NCBI RefSeq assembly: GCF_009937975.1
Contig: NZ_AP018441.1
Span: forward strand, 868,001-932,000
Source of the DNA: Undibacterium sp. YM2
GTDB taxonomy: Bacteria > Pseudomonadota > Gammaproteobacteria > Burkholderiales > Burkholderiaceae_D
Length of the DNA stretch: 64,000 nucleotides
Direction: 5' to 3'
Shown piece by piece: positions 46,484 through 55,549 of the stretch. Position 1 is the stretch's first letter. Each line of letters opens with the position of its first letter. The notes beneath the pieces were generated by a model. The model saw only the letters and a program-made list of their open reading frames with translations, made no database searches and had not been told where the DNA came from. Made by a program: the position numbers and the translations under genes.

Positions 46484-47494
46484 TTATTCTGCGCCAGTCA
46501 TGCGAGCTGTCGATTGCCGTATCACGAGTTGCGATTTCAGCATTTCCCGCCTCAATGGCGCCTCAGGATCAACAATACGGTTGACCAGTATCTGTGCTGT
46601 CAGATTACCGATGGCCTGCTTGGGCTGGGCTATCGTCGTCAATGGCGGCGTACTGAACGAGGCCAGGGCAATATCATCGTAACCGATGACGGACAAGGCT
46701 TCCGGTATTTTGATGCCGGCTTCATTGGCTGCGCGTATACCACCTATCGCCATCAAATCATTGCTGGCAAAAATCGCTGTAGGCCTTTGTGGTAAGGCGA
46801 GCAATTGCTGGAAAGCGTTAAACCCACCCTGGCTGGTAAAGTCAGCATGGATCAGGTATTCGTTGTTGAATTCCAGACCTGCTTCCTGCAGGGCGCGGCG
46901 GTAGCCAGTGACGCGGTCACCACTGGGTAGCAGGATGTCAGGTCCGGCAACGCAGGCAATACGTTTGTGACCAAGTCCTATCAGATAACGGGTTGCTTCA
47001 TAGCCACCCTGTTCATGGTCAGCTTCGATAAAGTCAGCCACCACACCCGACACTTCTCTATCCACCAATACCTTGGGTATGCCTTCGTCTGCCAGCAATT
47101 GTGTCAGTTCTTCATCTGAACCAGAAGACACCAGGATCAGGCCATCGATACGTTTTTCCATCAGCACGCGGATATAGGCCGCCTGCTTCTTTGGATCATC
47201 ATAAGAATTGCAAAGGATAATGTTATAGCCCAGCTTGAATGAAGCGTCTTCTATCCCCTGTATGATTTCGGCAAAATAGGGATTGGAATTATTCGGTATC
47301 ATCATACCCAGGGTATGGGTGCGGTCGTTCTTGAGGCTGCGGGCAACAGCGCTGGGGATGTAGCGCAATTCCTGGATCACGGCCAGCACACGTTCGCGTG
47401 CATCTTCGCTGACGACACGGGTATTATTGATGACGTGAGAAACCGTGGTCGTTGAAACCCGGGCTTTCTCTGCGACTTGCTTCATTGTTGCCAT
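46484..47494 (-). CDS. LacI-family transcriptional regulator
   Basis: 336 residues from ATG 47494 (AGGA six bases upstream). The N-terminal LacI HTH is MKQVAEKARVSTTTVSHVINNTRVVSEDAR with hinge helix SAVARSLK. A periplasmic-binding-like effector domain follows (TLGMMIPNNSNPYFAEIIQGIED, FASNDLMAIGGIRAANEAG), nearest in style to the RbsR/PurR group. Divergent from the cytosine-deaminase-like gene, its probable target; the effector may be a nucleobase or sugar. Tail-to-tail with yggT, two bases apart. Confidence 0.88.
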   Translation of the reverse strand: MATMKQVAEKARVSTTTVSHVINNTRVVSEDARERVLAVIQELRYIPSAVARSLKNDRTHTLGMMIPNNSNPYFAEIIQGIEDASFKLGYNIILCNSYDDPKKQAAYIRVLMEKRIDGLILVSSGSDEELTQLLADEGIPKVLVDREVSGVVADFIEADHEQGGYEATRYLIGLGHKRIACVAGPDILLPSGDRVTGYRRALQEAGLEFNNEYLIHADFTSQGGFNAFQQLLALPQRPTAIFASNDLMAIGGIRAANEAGIKIPEALSVIGYDDIALASFSTPPLTTIAQPKQAIGNLTAQILVNRIVDPEAPLRREMLKSQLVIRQSTARMTGAE

Positions 47495-47566
47495 AAGATT
47501 CCTGCCTTTCTGTGCCAAGATTATGACGCAGGATGAGGTTCATGGCGCATATTTTCTGTAATAACT

Positions 47567-47601
47567 ATGTACTAATCCATTTGCTAATAGATGTACTAAT
47601 C
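47567..47601. promoter_or_regulatory. Direct-repeat operator candidate between LacI regulator and codA-like gene
   Basis: ATGTACTAATC occurs twice (47567-47577 and 47591-47601), 24 bp apart, about 18 bases ahead of the codA-like start. Such repeats suggest a control site, but LacI proteins normally bind palindromes, so the binder is uncertain. Confidence 0.4.
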
Positions 47602-47618
47602 ATAGAGAGAGATTTCTG

Positions 47619-48896
47619 ATGAACGATCTTGTCATACGCAATGCCAGTTTGCCAGATGGTCGCAAGGGTATCGATATCGCTATCCGGGGTGGCCGCATCA
47701 GCGCCATTGATGTGGCTTTACCTGTCAGTGCGGCAGAAGAAATCAATGCCAGCGGCAATCTCGTGACACCGCCATTTGTCGATGCCCATTTCCACATGGA
47801 TGCGGTGCTCAGCTACGGTTTGCCACGGGTTAACCAGTCCGGCACTTTGCTCGAAGGCATAGCCTTATGGGGTGAACTGAAACCCATGCTGACACAGGAA
47901 GCGCTGGTCGAGCGCGCCATGCGTTATTGCGACTGGGCGGTGGGGCGGGGTTTGCTGGCAGTGCGATCGCATGTCGATATCTGCGATGACCGTTTGCTGG
48001 CAGTCGAAGCCTTGCTGGAAGTGAAACGCCGCGTCGCGCCTTATCTGGATTTGCAACTGGTGGCATTTCCGCAAGACGGTATCTTGCGCAGCGCAACAGC
48101 CATGGATAATCTCAAGCGTTCTATCGCCATGGGTGTCGATGTGGTCGGCGGCATACCGCATTTTGAGCGCACCATGGCCGATGGTGCAGAATCGGTACGG
48201 CTGCTGTGTGAATTCGCCGCCGACAAAGGCCTGCGCGTGGATATGCACTGCGATGAGTCGGACGATCCCTTGTCGCGCCATATAGAAACCCTGGCGTATC
48301 ACACCCACAGACTGGGCATGCAGGGCAGGGTAGCAGGTTCTCATCTGACCTCCATGCATTCCATGGACAATTACTATGTCAGTAAATTATTACCATTGAT
48401 ACGTGAAGCAGGCGTGGCTGCCATCGCCAATCCCCTCATTAATATCACCTTGCAAGGCCGCCACGATACTTATCCCAAGTGCCGTGGCATGACCCGTGTG
48501 CCCGAGATGCTGGCTGCAGGGATAGAAGTCGCCTTCGGCCATGATTGTGTGATGGACCCCTGGTATAGCCTGGGTTCTGGCGATATGCTAGAAGTCGCGC
48601 AAATGGGCCTGCATGTGGCGCAGATGACAGGGCAGGATGCGATGCGTCAGTGCTTCCAGGCGGTGACGGCGGCACCCGCACGCATATTAGGTCTGGAAGG
48701 ATACGGTCTGGAAGTCGGTTGCAATGCCGATCTGGTAATACTCGATGCCAGCGACCCAGTGGAAGCAATACGCTTGCGCGCCACCCGCACCCACGTGCTG
48801 CGCCGCGGTAAAGTCATCAGCCAGACGCCGGTACCACATGCGAATTTGAATTTGCCAGGACGGCCAGGGCAGGTAGATTTCAGGTCAAAAAACTGA
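47619..48896 (+). CDS. codA: Cytosine deaminase-like amidohydrolase
   Basis: 425 residues of the metal-dependent amidohydrolase superfamily, closest in pattern to CodA. Metal ligands appear in VDAHFHMD (HxH), HCDES (His, with the CodA-type downstream Glu/Asp), SHLTSMHSM and FGHDCVMDPWYSLGSGDM (catalytic Asp). Cytosine to uracil is the likely reaction, but isoguanine, creatinine or triazine substrates are known in the family. Under probable control of the divergent LacI regulator; no codB permease next to it. Confidence 0.82.
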   Translation: MNDLVIRNASLPDGRKGIDIAIRGGRISAIDVALPVSAAEEINASGNLVTPPFVDAHFHMDAVLSYGLPRVNQSGTLLEGIALWGELKPMLTQEALVERAMRYCDWAVGRGLLAVRSHVDICDDRLLAVEALLEVKRRVAPYLDLQLVAFPQDGILRSATAMDNLKRSIAMGVDVVGGIPHFERTMADGAESVRLLCEFAADKGLRVDMHCDESDDPLSRHIETLAYHTHRLGMQGRVAGSHLTSMHSMDNYYVSKLLPLIREAGVAAIANPLINITLQGRHDTYPKCRGMTRVPEMLAAGIEVAFGHDCVMDPWYSLGSGDMLEVAQMGLHVAQMTGQDAMRQCFQAVTAAPARILGLEGYGLEVGCNADLVILDASDPVEAIRLRATRTHVLRRGKVISQTPVPHANLNLPGRPGQVDFRSKN

Positions 48897-48930
48897 AGCT
48901 ACTAATATAGAGAGCTAAAACACAAATACA

Positions 48931-48954
48931 GGCAGCGTGCCACTGCACGCTGCC
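48931..48954. terminator. Hairpin between convergent codA-like gene and hemL
   Basis: GGCAGCGTGC (48931-48940), loop CACT, GCACGCTGCC (48945-48954): a perfect 10-bp GC-rich stem between converging genes. Only short T stretches flank it. Confidence 0.6.
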
Positions 48955-48966
48955 TTACTATATAGA

Positions 48967-50247
48967 TCAGAGTTGTGCAAAAGCCTTTTCTGCCGCAGCA
49001 ATCGTATCGGCAATGATGGCATCATCATGTTGCGCAGACACAAAGCCCGCTTCAAAAGCGGAGGGCGCCAGATAGATGCCCTGGTCCAGCATCAGGTGGA
49101 AGAAGCGGTTGAATCTGTCCTTGTCGCTGGCCATCATGGCGGCATAAGAGCCCGGTACTTCATTGGCAAAATACAGGCCAAACATGCCGCCAACCGCATC
49201 TGCGCAAAAGGTGATGCCGGCTGCTTTGGCAGCAGCACTCAGGCCATCTACCAGTTTGTGGGTTTGCGCTGTCAGGTTTTCATAAAAGCCTGCCTGCTGG
49301 ATGATTTTCAGGGTAGTCATGCCCGCTGCCACGGCAACTGGGTTGCCTGACAAAGTGCCAGCCTGATAGACGCCACCCAAAGGTGCCATGTGACCCATCA
49401 AATCAGCGCGGCCACCAAAGGCAGCGACTGGCAAACCACCACCGATGACTTTGCCCAGGCAAGTCAGGTCAGCCTGCACGCCATACAATGCCTGTGCACC
49501 ATGCAGGCCTACACGGAAGCCGCACATCACTTCATCAAATATCAAAACACTGCCGTGCGCGGTACACAGTTTGCGCATGGTGTTGATGAATTCTTGCGTT
49601 GCGCGTATGAGGTTCATATTGCCAGCCACCGGTTCAACGATCACGCAAGCAATCTGATCGCCTATTGACTTGAACACTTCTTCCAGTTGCTCACAATTAT
49701 TATAGTCAAGCACCAGAGTGTGTTTGCTGAAATCCTCGGGCACGCCGGCAGAAGTCGGGTTGCCAAAGGTCAGCAAGCCACTGCCAGCCTTGACCAGCAA
49801 GGAGTCAGCATGACCGTGGTAGCAACCTTCAAACTTGATGATCTTGTCGCGTTTGGTGGCACCGCGTGCCAGGCGCAAGGCACTCATGGTGGCTTCGGTG
49901 CCGCTGGACACCAGGCGTACCTGTTCTATGCTGGGCACGAGTTTGCAGATTTCTTCTGCCATCTCGATTTCACCTTCAGTCGGTGCGCCAAAGCTCAGGC
50001 CGCGCGCGGCTGCTTCCTGTACTGCGCTGATGACTTCGGGATGGGCATGGCCAACGATGGCCGGTCCCCATGAGCCTATGTAATCGATATAACGTTTGTC
50101 TTCTGCATCCCAAAAATAAGGGCCAGCTGCGCGCGTGATGAAACGCGGCGTACCACCGACGGAGCGAAAGGCGCGTACAGGAGAATTGACGCCACCAGGC
50201 GTGGTCTTTTGGGCACGGGCAAACAGGATGTCGTTTTTATCGGTCAT
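48967..50247 (-). CDS. hemL: Glutamate-1-semialdehyde 2,1-aminomutase HemL
   Basis: PLP enzyme making 5-aminolevulinate for haem by the C5 pathway. 426 residues. The PLP Lys is in [19 protein letters not shown]. Other family motifs: [17 protein letters not shown] at the start, [24 protein letters not shown] and FDEVMCGFR. 98 bases after the thiD-like gene on the same strand. Confidence 0.96.
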   Translation of the reverse strand: MTDKNDILFARAQKTTPGGVNSPVRAFRSVGGTPRFITRAAGPYFWDAEDKRYIDYIGSWGPAIVGHAHPEVISAVQEAAARGLSFGAPTEGEIEMAEEICKLVPSIEQVRLVSSGTEATMSALRLARGATKRDKIIKFEGCYHGHADSLLVKAGSGLLTFGNPTSAGVPEDFSKHTLVLDYNNCEQLEEVFKSIGDQIACVIVEPVAGNMNLIRATQEFINTMRKLCTAHGSVLIFDEVMCGFRVGLHGAQALYGVQADLTCLGKVIGGGLPVAAFGGRADLMGHMAPLGGVYQAGTLSGNPVAVAAGMTTLKIIQQAGFYENLTAQTHKLVDGLSAAAKAAGITFCADAVGGMFGLYFANEVPGSYAAMMASDKDRFNRFFHLMLDQGIYLAPSAFEAGFVSAQHDDAIIADTIAAAEKAFAQL

Positions 50248-50345
50248 GATGGAGCTTCAATAAGTGATGATGCAAAGAGGAAGTCTGTAAATAAAGACGT
50301 TTATATTAGTTGGTGCAATATTGGCTGATGATTACTGGCCGAAGA

Positions 50346-51179
50346 TCAGCTGGCTTCCCTGGCCCAGAAATAGCGGTCAGGTATCAATCTGCCCATGCCC
50401 AGCCTTTGTGCGTGACTCAGGGCTGCATGGGTAAATTCCTGGGCTTCCAGCACGGCCTCGGGTATTTCCAGTCCATTTGCCAGCAGGGCGGCAATCGCCG
50501 CAGACAGGGTGGAGCCAGCACCAGCATGTGAGCCCGGCAAGCGTTGCCAGCTATCGCGTCTGACCACACCGGATTCATTATATAAAGTGTTAACCACTTC
50601 GCCGGTTTCACCCGCTGTGCCTGTGACTAATATATACTCGCAGCCGGATTCGATCAGCGTCATGGTGTCGGCTGCCAGGTCTTCGGCTTCTGCCTCCGCA
50701 TCGGCTTCGGTGTTTTCTTTCCAGGTTTCAGCCAGGCGGGAGAGTTCCACGGCAGAGATCATTAGCAGGCTGGCTTGCGGGATCAATAGTTCTCGGATTG
50801 CCAATACCAGGTCCTCTGCTTCCGGCCCTTGTTCTGCCAGTGCGGCATTGAATGGATCGAGTACCAGGGGCAGCTCCGGATAGTCTGAGACAATTTCGGC
50901 AATGACGGTGACATTCTCGACGCTGCCAGTCTGGCCGACTTTAAAAGCCAGCACGGGCATGTCTTCCAGCACGGTGCGGGCCTGTTCATCGACTAAATCT
51001 CCATCAAGTGGATGTAAATCATCGATTTGCGACGTATCACCAGTTAAAATGGCGGTGATGACAGGCAGTCCATGACAGCCCATGGCTGCAAACGATGCCA
51101 GATCGGCATGGATACCGGTGGCAGCAACAGGATCTGAGGCGCCAAAGCTAAGTATTAGTGGAGAAATTTGGTTTTGCAC
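50346..51179 (-). CDS. thiD: ThiD-like hydroxymethylpyrimidine (phosphate) kinase, divergent active site
   Basis: 277 residues of the ribokinase-like ThiD family (SFGASDPVAATGIHADLASFAAMGCHG start; LVLDPF; GAGSTLSAAIAALLANG end). Standard ThiD has GTGCT, whose Cys is the catalytic base; here the motif is GAGST, with Ser in its place. The usual GSDPSGGAGIQAD is also altered, and an acidic insert (TEADAEAEAEDLAAD, about 155-170) is present. Not beside thiamine genes; upstream of hemL and divergent from rubredoxin. Activity on HMP is therefore doubtful; another small-molecule kinase is possible. Confidence 0.7.
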   Translation of the reverse strand: MQNQISPLILSFGASDPVAATGIHADLASFAAMGCHGLPVITAILTGDTSQIDDLHPLDGDLVDEQARTVLEDMPVLAFKVGQTGSVENVTVIAEIVSDYPELPLVLDPFNAALAEQGPEAEDLVLAIRELLIPQASLLMISAVELSRLAETWKENTEADAEAEAEDLAADTMTLIESGCEYILVTGTAGETGEVVNTLYNESGVVRRDSWQRLPGSHAGAGSTLSAAIAALLANGLEIPEAVLEAQEFTHAALSHAQRLGMGRLIPDRYFWAREAS

Positions 51180-51305
51180 GTTGGGTAGATTAATATAGCT
51201 GACTTCGTGAGGACTTATTTACTCGCGCAAATGCCATTAGTAACACATTGCAAACAGAATATTTGCAGCAGTTTCAATATTTTACTTGATTGAAGGGTTT
51301 TAGTC

Positions 51306-51500
51306 GTGACTGATACGGTAACGGAAAAGGTAGTTTTCAAGGCGTGGATGTGCTTGATTTGCGGTTGGGTATATGATGAAGAGCAAGGTTCACCTGAAGA
51401 CGGAATTCCGGCTGGCACCAAATGGGAAGATGTACCCATGAACTGGACCTGTCCTGAGTGCGGTGCGCGTAAAGAAGACTTCGAAATGGTAGCAATCTGA
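51306..51500 (+). CDS. Rubredoxin
   Basis: 64-residue electron carrier with both iron-binding knuckles CLICGWVYD and CPECGARKEDF (FeCys4), plus the conserved GTKWEDVPMNWTCP. About ten extra N-terminal residues before the core. GTG/ATG choices upstream are not clear; the start used is GTG 51306. Divergent from thiD and ahead of pilG, a usual Burkholderiales location. Confidence 0.95.
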   Translation: MTDTVTEKVVFKAWMCLICGWVYDEEQGSPEDGIPAGTKWEDVPMNWTCPECGARKEDFEMVAI

Positions 51501-51543
51501 TCGATTTATCGATTTTGATGTTGCTTAATATGTTTATTCAAGG

Positions 51544-51570
51544 AAAAAAAGCGCAAATGTGCGATTTTTT
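51544..51570 (+). terminator. Terminator-like element between rubredoxin and pilG
   Basis: An A run, the short stem CGCA-AATG-TGCG (51552-51563), then six T. A/T tracts can extend the stem. Weak GC core. Confidence 0.4.
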
Positions 51571-51588
51571 GTTACAGTGATATGTAAC
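51571..51588. promoter_or_regulatory. Dyad ahead of pilG
   Basis: GTTACA-GTGATA-TGTAAC, perfect 6+6 dyad 28 bases before the pilG ATG. It could be a regulator site or overlap the promoter; the binder is unknown. Confidence 0.4.
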
Positions 51589-51616
51589 CTTAATACTGCC
51601 GGGAAGAGATGATTTT

Positions 51617-52009
51617 ATGTCAACGTTGACAGGCAACGAGAACTTGAAAATCATGGTGATTGACGATAGCAGCACCATACGCCGTTCGGCCGAGATTTTT
51701 CTTGGTCAGGCCGGATACAAAATAGTGTTGGCAGAAGATGGCTTTGATGCACTCGCCAAGATTAACGATTCTCATCCAGACCTGATTTTTTGCGATATCC
51801 TCATGCCCAGGCTGGATGGATATCAAACTTGCGCTTTGATTAAAAAAAGCGCGAAATTCCGGGATACACCGGTAATTATGTTGTCTTCTAAGGACGGTTT
51901 ATTTGATCGTGCCCGTGGCGCAATGGTTGGCTCTGATGAGTACCTGACCAAGCCTTTTACAAAGGACAGTCTGCTGAAAACGGTAAAGAATTACACTTCA
52001 GCGACCTAG
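51617..52009 (+). CDS. pilG: Twitching-motility response regulator PilG
   Basis: 130-residue single receiver domain: IDDSSTIRRSAEIF acidic pocket, phospho-Asp in DLIFCDILMPRLDGY, Thr/Ser in VIMLSSKDG, Lys in YLTKPF. CheY-like output of the Chp system that promotes pilus extension. First of pilG-pilH-pilI-pilJ-chpA. Confidence 0.94.
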   Translation: MSTLTGNENLKIMVIDDSSTIRRSAEIFLGQAGYKIVLAEDGFDALAKINDSHPDLIFCDILMPRLDGYQTCALIKKSAKFRDTPVIMLSSKDGLFDRARGAMVGSDEYLTKPFTKDSLLKTVKNYTSAT

Positions 52010-52048
52010 ATTTATATAGTTAAGTTAGTTAATGTGAGGTAAAACAAG

Positions 52049-52414
52049 ATGGCCATTCAAAAAATTCTGGTAGTAGACGATTCTCCAACAGAACGCTATT
52101 TCCTGACCGATGTATTGGTGAAAAATGGTTTTTCAGTATCAACCGCTGAAAATGGCGAAGAAGCCCTGACAAAAATCAAGGCAGACAAGCCGCAGCTGAT
52201 CTTGATGGACGTGGTCATGCCTGGACAAAATGGTTTCCAGATTACCCGTGCAATCGCCAAAGATCCTGATACGCAAGATGTACCTGTGATTATCTGCACC
52301 AGCAAAAATCAGGAAACTGACCGTATCTGGGGTTTGCGTCAGGGCGCCCGCGATTACCTGGTGAAGCCAATTGACCCGGCAGAATTGCTGGCGAAAATTT
52401 CGGCCCTCGGTTAA
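52049..52414 (+). CDS. pilH: Twitching-motility response regulator PilH
   Basis: 121-residue receiver domain: VDDSPTERYFLTD, phospho-Asp in QLILMDVVMPGQNGF, Thr in VIICTSKNQETD, Lys in LVKPID. Second CheY-like protein of the Chp system, thought to oppose PilG. 39 bases after pilG. Confidence 0.94.
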   Translation: MAIQKILVVDDSPTERYFLTDVLVKNGFSVSTAENGEEALTKIKADKPQLILMDVVMPGQNGFQITRAIAKDPDTQDVPVIICTSKNQETDRIWGLRQGARDYLVKPIDPAELLAKISALG

Positions 52415-52479
52415 TCCGCACAGACAAGTATTAAAGTATTAATTCTTGCATCAACAATAAGATATCTTCGGATTGCCTC

Positions 52480-53064
52480 ATGAATCAGACTGTGCGTGAA
52501 ACTGCTGCAGCAAATCTGGACGTTGTCAAACCTGAAAAGGGCGTGCGACGTACCCGTTTGCGTGAATTTCAGGCGCAGCTGGTTGAACGCATGCAAGCTG
52601 CCCAGCGTGGCGGCTATACGAAACTCAGCCAGCTGGGCATTATGATAGGACAGGGACGTTATCTCCTGGATTTGCGAGAATCCGGCGAGATCGTCACTGC
52701 GGGCACCCTGACGCGGGTGCCTTTGACACGCGACTGGTATATAGGCTTATCCAATATCCGTGGTAATTTGACTGGTGTCGTCGATTTGCCCCGTTTCCAG
52801 GGCATGGACAACACCAAGCTTGATACCCAGTGCCGGATTGTTGCCTTTGCTCCCGGCATGGCATTCAACAGCGGTTTGCTGGTATCCCAGGTTCTGGGTT
52901 TGCGTACGGTTTCAGAAATGGAAGAAATCCCTTTTGAAGACAATCAGTTAGAGAGCAAGGCCTGGTTGAGGAAAAAGTACAGGGATAAGGATGGCAACAT
53001 CTGGTTTGAGCTTAGTCTGGCCACATTGGTACAAGACCAGGATTTTTTGCAAATAGGTATTTAA
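52480..53064 (+). CDS. pilI: CheW-like adaptor PilI
   Basis: 194 residues with a CheW domain (about 45-185; YIGLSNIRGNLTGVVDLPRFQGM, FNSGLLVSQVLGLRTVSEME). Links the PilJ receptor to the ChpA kinase. The N-terminal 30 residues are variable. Good synteny with pilH and pilJ. Confidence 0.92.
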   Translation: MNQTVRETAAANLDVVKPEKGVRRTRLREFQAQLVERMQAAQRGGYTKLSQLGIMIGQGRYLLDLRESGEIVTAGTLTRVPLTRDWYIGLSNIRGNLTGVVDLPRFQGMDNTKLDTQCRIVAFAPGMAFNSGLLVSQVLGLRTVSEMEEIPFEDNQLESKAWLRKKYRDKDGNIWFELSLATLVQDQDFLQIGI

Positions 53065-53122
53065 GTCGGTATGTGCACTGTAGCAATACCGACAGCTTTT
53101 CAATCGTTTAGGAGACTTAGTA

Positions 53123-55459
53123 ATGGCATTTAATCTACCGTTCTTGTCCAAAGATAAAGAAAATCCGGAAATTGACGGAGCAGAAGTTGCGGCAAGGTCG
53201 TTCGGGAATGCTGATTCGATTGAAATTGAAGAAGCAAGCAACGTCAAAATGCTGACTCCAGAGCAGGAGGCGGCTGCTGCCACGCCTGCGGTAGCAGAAA
53301 CTGCTACTAAAGTTGAGTCGTATGGTGATGCCACTTTCATTGGTGACCCGCTGGAAAAGGGCAGCGGCATACGCCTGCCTATTATCGGCGGCATGTCAGT
53401 TCGTCGTCAGACCAACTTCTTGCTGTACACCATGGGATTCTTCCTGTTGTTGGGTGGTGTCTCGGTATATCTGAACTCTGAGCAATCAACGCTGCTGTCC
53501 ACACAGGCACAGATCGCCGGTGAGGCGCTGATGCACTCCCAGCGTATCGGTAAAGCAGCACCGAATGCGATTCAGGGTAACGTTGAGGCGTTTAAACAGC
53601 TCAAGGACAGCCGTAGCGAATTGAATGCCGATCTGAGTGTTCTGCTGAATGGTGGTCCATATCAGGGACGTTCAGTCAAACGTGCTGACTCTTCACTGGA
53701 ACCTGTCGTTAAAGAAGCGCAAAAGGCATGGAATAACTCCAACAAGGCTGCGGAAACGATCCTGAACCGTCAAAAAGAATTGACGGGTTTCGGTCAGACT
53801 TTGCAAAAAATGAATGCCCTGTCCCCAATCCTGCTGGAATTGACGGAGCAAATCTCTACCCTGAAGGTACAGGGCGGTGGTTCAGCGCGTGAAATTAATG
53901 CTGCCGGTCAGCTGGTCATGTTGACCCAGCGTCTGGGTCGTAGTGCGAATGAATTCCTGACTTCCGAGGGTGTTAATCCTGAAACGGCGTTCTTGCTGGG
54001 TAAGGATACGAACACTTTCCGTGATCTGGTCGATGGCTTCCTGAAAGGTAGTGATGTATTGCGCCTGACAGCGACCAAGGATGCGGATACACGCGACAAA
54101 CTCACTGAACTGCAAAAAACCTTCTCTGAATACCAGGTATGGGTTTCCAGCATTCTGGGCAATCTCCAAAACTTTATCGCTGCAAAACAATCTGAACAGC
54201 TGGTCTTTAATGAAAACGAAGATCTGAAAACCAAATTGTCCAAATTGCAGAAAACTTACACGACTGAGCAAGACGGTACCAGTATCTACTTCTATGCGAT
54301 GCTGGGTTCTGCCTTCTTCGCGTTGCTGGCTGCGGTAGGCGTGGGTTTCGTTCAGTTGCAGGAAAGCCGTAACCGCGCTAAAGAAGCGAATGATCGTCGT
54401 CTTGAAGCTGCGGCACAAATGATGCAAGCGCAGAAACAGGAAGAAGAAGCGAAAGCCGCGAACGATCAGAACCAGGCCGCGATTTTGCGACTGATGAATG
54501 AATTGCAAGAGGTTGCGGATGGTGACTTGACGGTACAAGCGACGGTTTCTGAAGATATCACGGGCGCGATTGCCGACTCGGTTAACTACACGGTGGAAGA
54601 GTTGCGTGGTCTGGTAGGTCGTGTTACGGCAACTGCAGAACAGGTTACTTCAGCATCGACACAAGCGCAGAATATTTCCAGCGATTTGTTGACTGCGTCT
54701 GAACAACAATCACGCGAGATTTCTGATGCGGGTCAGGTGGTTCTGACAATGGCGGCTGAGATTACCGACGTTTCCCGTTCTGCGAATGAATCAGCCGAGG
54801 TTGCGCGTCAATCGGTTGCTGCGGCGGAGCAAGGTGCCCATGCGGTGGAAAACGCCATCAAGGGTATGAACGAAATTCGCGAACAAATCCAGGAAACCTC
54901 CAAACGTATTAAACGTCTGGGTGAGTCTTCACAAGAGATTGGTGAGATCACTGAACTGATTTCCGACATTACCGAACAAACCAACGTACTGGCGCTGAAT
55001 GCGGCGATTCAGGCGGCGTCTGCGGGTGAAGCCGGTCGAGGCTTCTCGGTGGTTGCGGAAGAGGTTCAGCGTCTGGCGGAACGTTCAGCTGAAGCGACCA
55101 AACAGATTGGTGCGCTGGTTCGCACGATTCAAACGGATACTCATGACGCGGTTGCCGCGATGGAAAAATCCACCCAGGGTGTGGTTGAGGGAGCAAAACT
55201 GTCAGATGCGGCCGGTACGGCGCTGTCTGAAATCCGTAGCGTTTCCAACCGTCTCGCGGAACTGATTCAAGGTATCTCGCTGGCGACGGAACAACAAGCT
55301 ACCTCAGCCAACGGCGTTGCACAAAATATTCAACACATTTTGACCATCACCGAGCAAACGCAGCATGGTACGCAGCAAACTGCGGTTTCCATTAAGGAAT
55401 TGTCCATGCTCGCGGAAGAACTCAAGAACTCTGTGTCACGGTTCCGGGTTGCCGCCTGA
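53123..55459 (+). CDS. pilJ: Methyl-accepting chemotaxis protein PilJ
   Basis: 778-residue receptor of the pilus chemosensory system. A long cytoplasmic N-terminus (about 95 residues) precedes TM1 (about 97-116, [21 protein letters not shown]). The periplasmic sensor contains two type IV pili MCP (PilJ-type) helical modules up to TM2 (about 392-412), then HAMP and the signalling hairpin with [27 protein letters not shown]. In Pseudomonas PilJ senses pilin-related signals. A GGAGAC ribosome-binding site supports the start. Confidence 0.95.
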   Translation: MAFNLPFLSKDKENPEIDGAEVAARSFGNADSIEIEEASNVKMLTPEQEAAAATPAVAETATKVESYGDATFIGDPLEKGSGIRLPIIGGMSVRRQTNFLLYTMGFFLLLGGVSVYLNSEQSTLLSTQAQIAGEALMHSQRIGKAAPNAIQGNVEAFKQLKDSRSELNADLSVLLNGGPYQGRSVKRADSSLEPVVKEAQKAWNNSNKAAETILNRQKELTGFGQTLQKMNALSPILLELTEQISTLKVQGGGSAREINAAGQLVMLTQRLGRSANEFLTSEGVNPETAFLLGKDTNTFRDLVDGFLKGSDVLRLTATKDADTRDKLTELQKTFSEYQVWVSSILGNLQNFIAAKQSEQLVFNENEDLKTKLSKLQKTYTTEQDGTSIYFYAMLGSAFFALLAAVGVGFVQLQESRNRAKEANDRRLEAAAQMMQAQKQEEEAKAANDQNQAAILRLMNELQEVADGDLTVQATVSEDITGAIADSVNYTVEELRGLVGRVTATAEQVTSASTQAQNISSDLLTASEQQSREISDAGQVVLTMAAEITDVSRSANESAEVARQSVAAAEQGAHAVENAIKGMNEIREQIQETSKRIKRLGESSQEIGEITELISDITEQTNVLALNAAIQAASAGEAGRGFSVVAEEVQRLAERSAEATKQIGALVRTIQTDTHDAVAAMEKSTQGVVEGAKLSDAAGTALSEIRSVSNRLAELIQGISLATEQQATSANGVAQNIQHILTITEQTQHGTQQTAVSIKELSMLAEELKNSVSRFRVAA

Positions 55460-55549
55460 TTCCCCAGCCCTGGTTGTACTAGCTGCAACCCTATCATATT
55501 TGCACGGCAATGGACTGCGGTCCATTGCCCTTGAGTTTGCGGAGTACGC

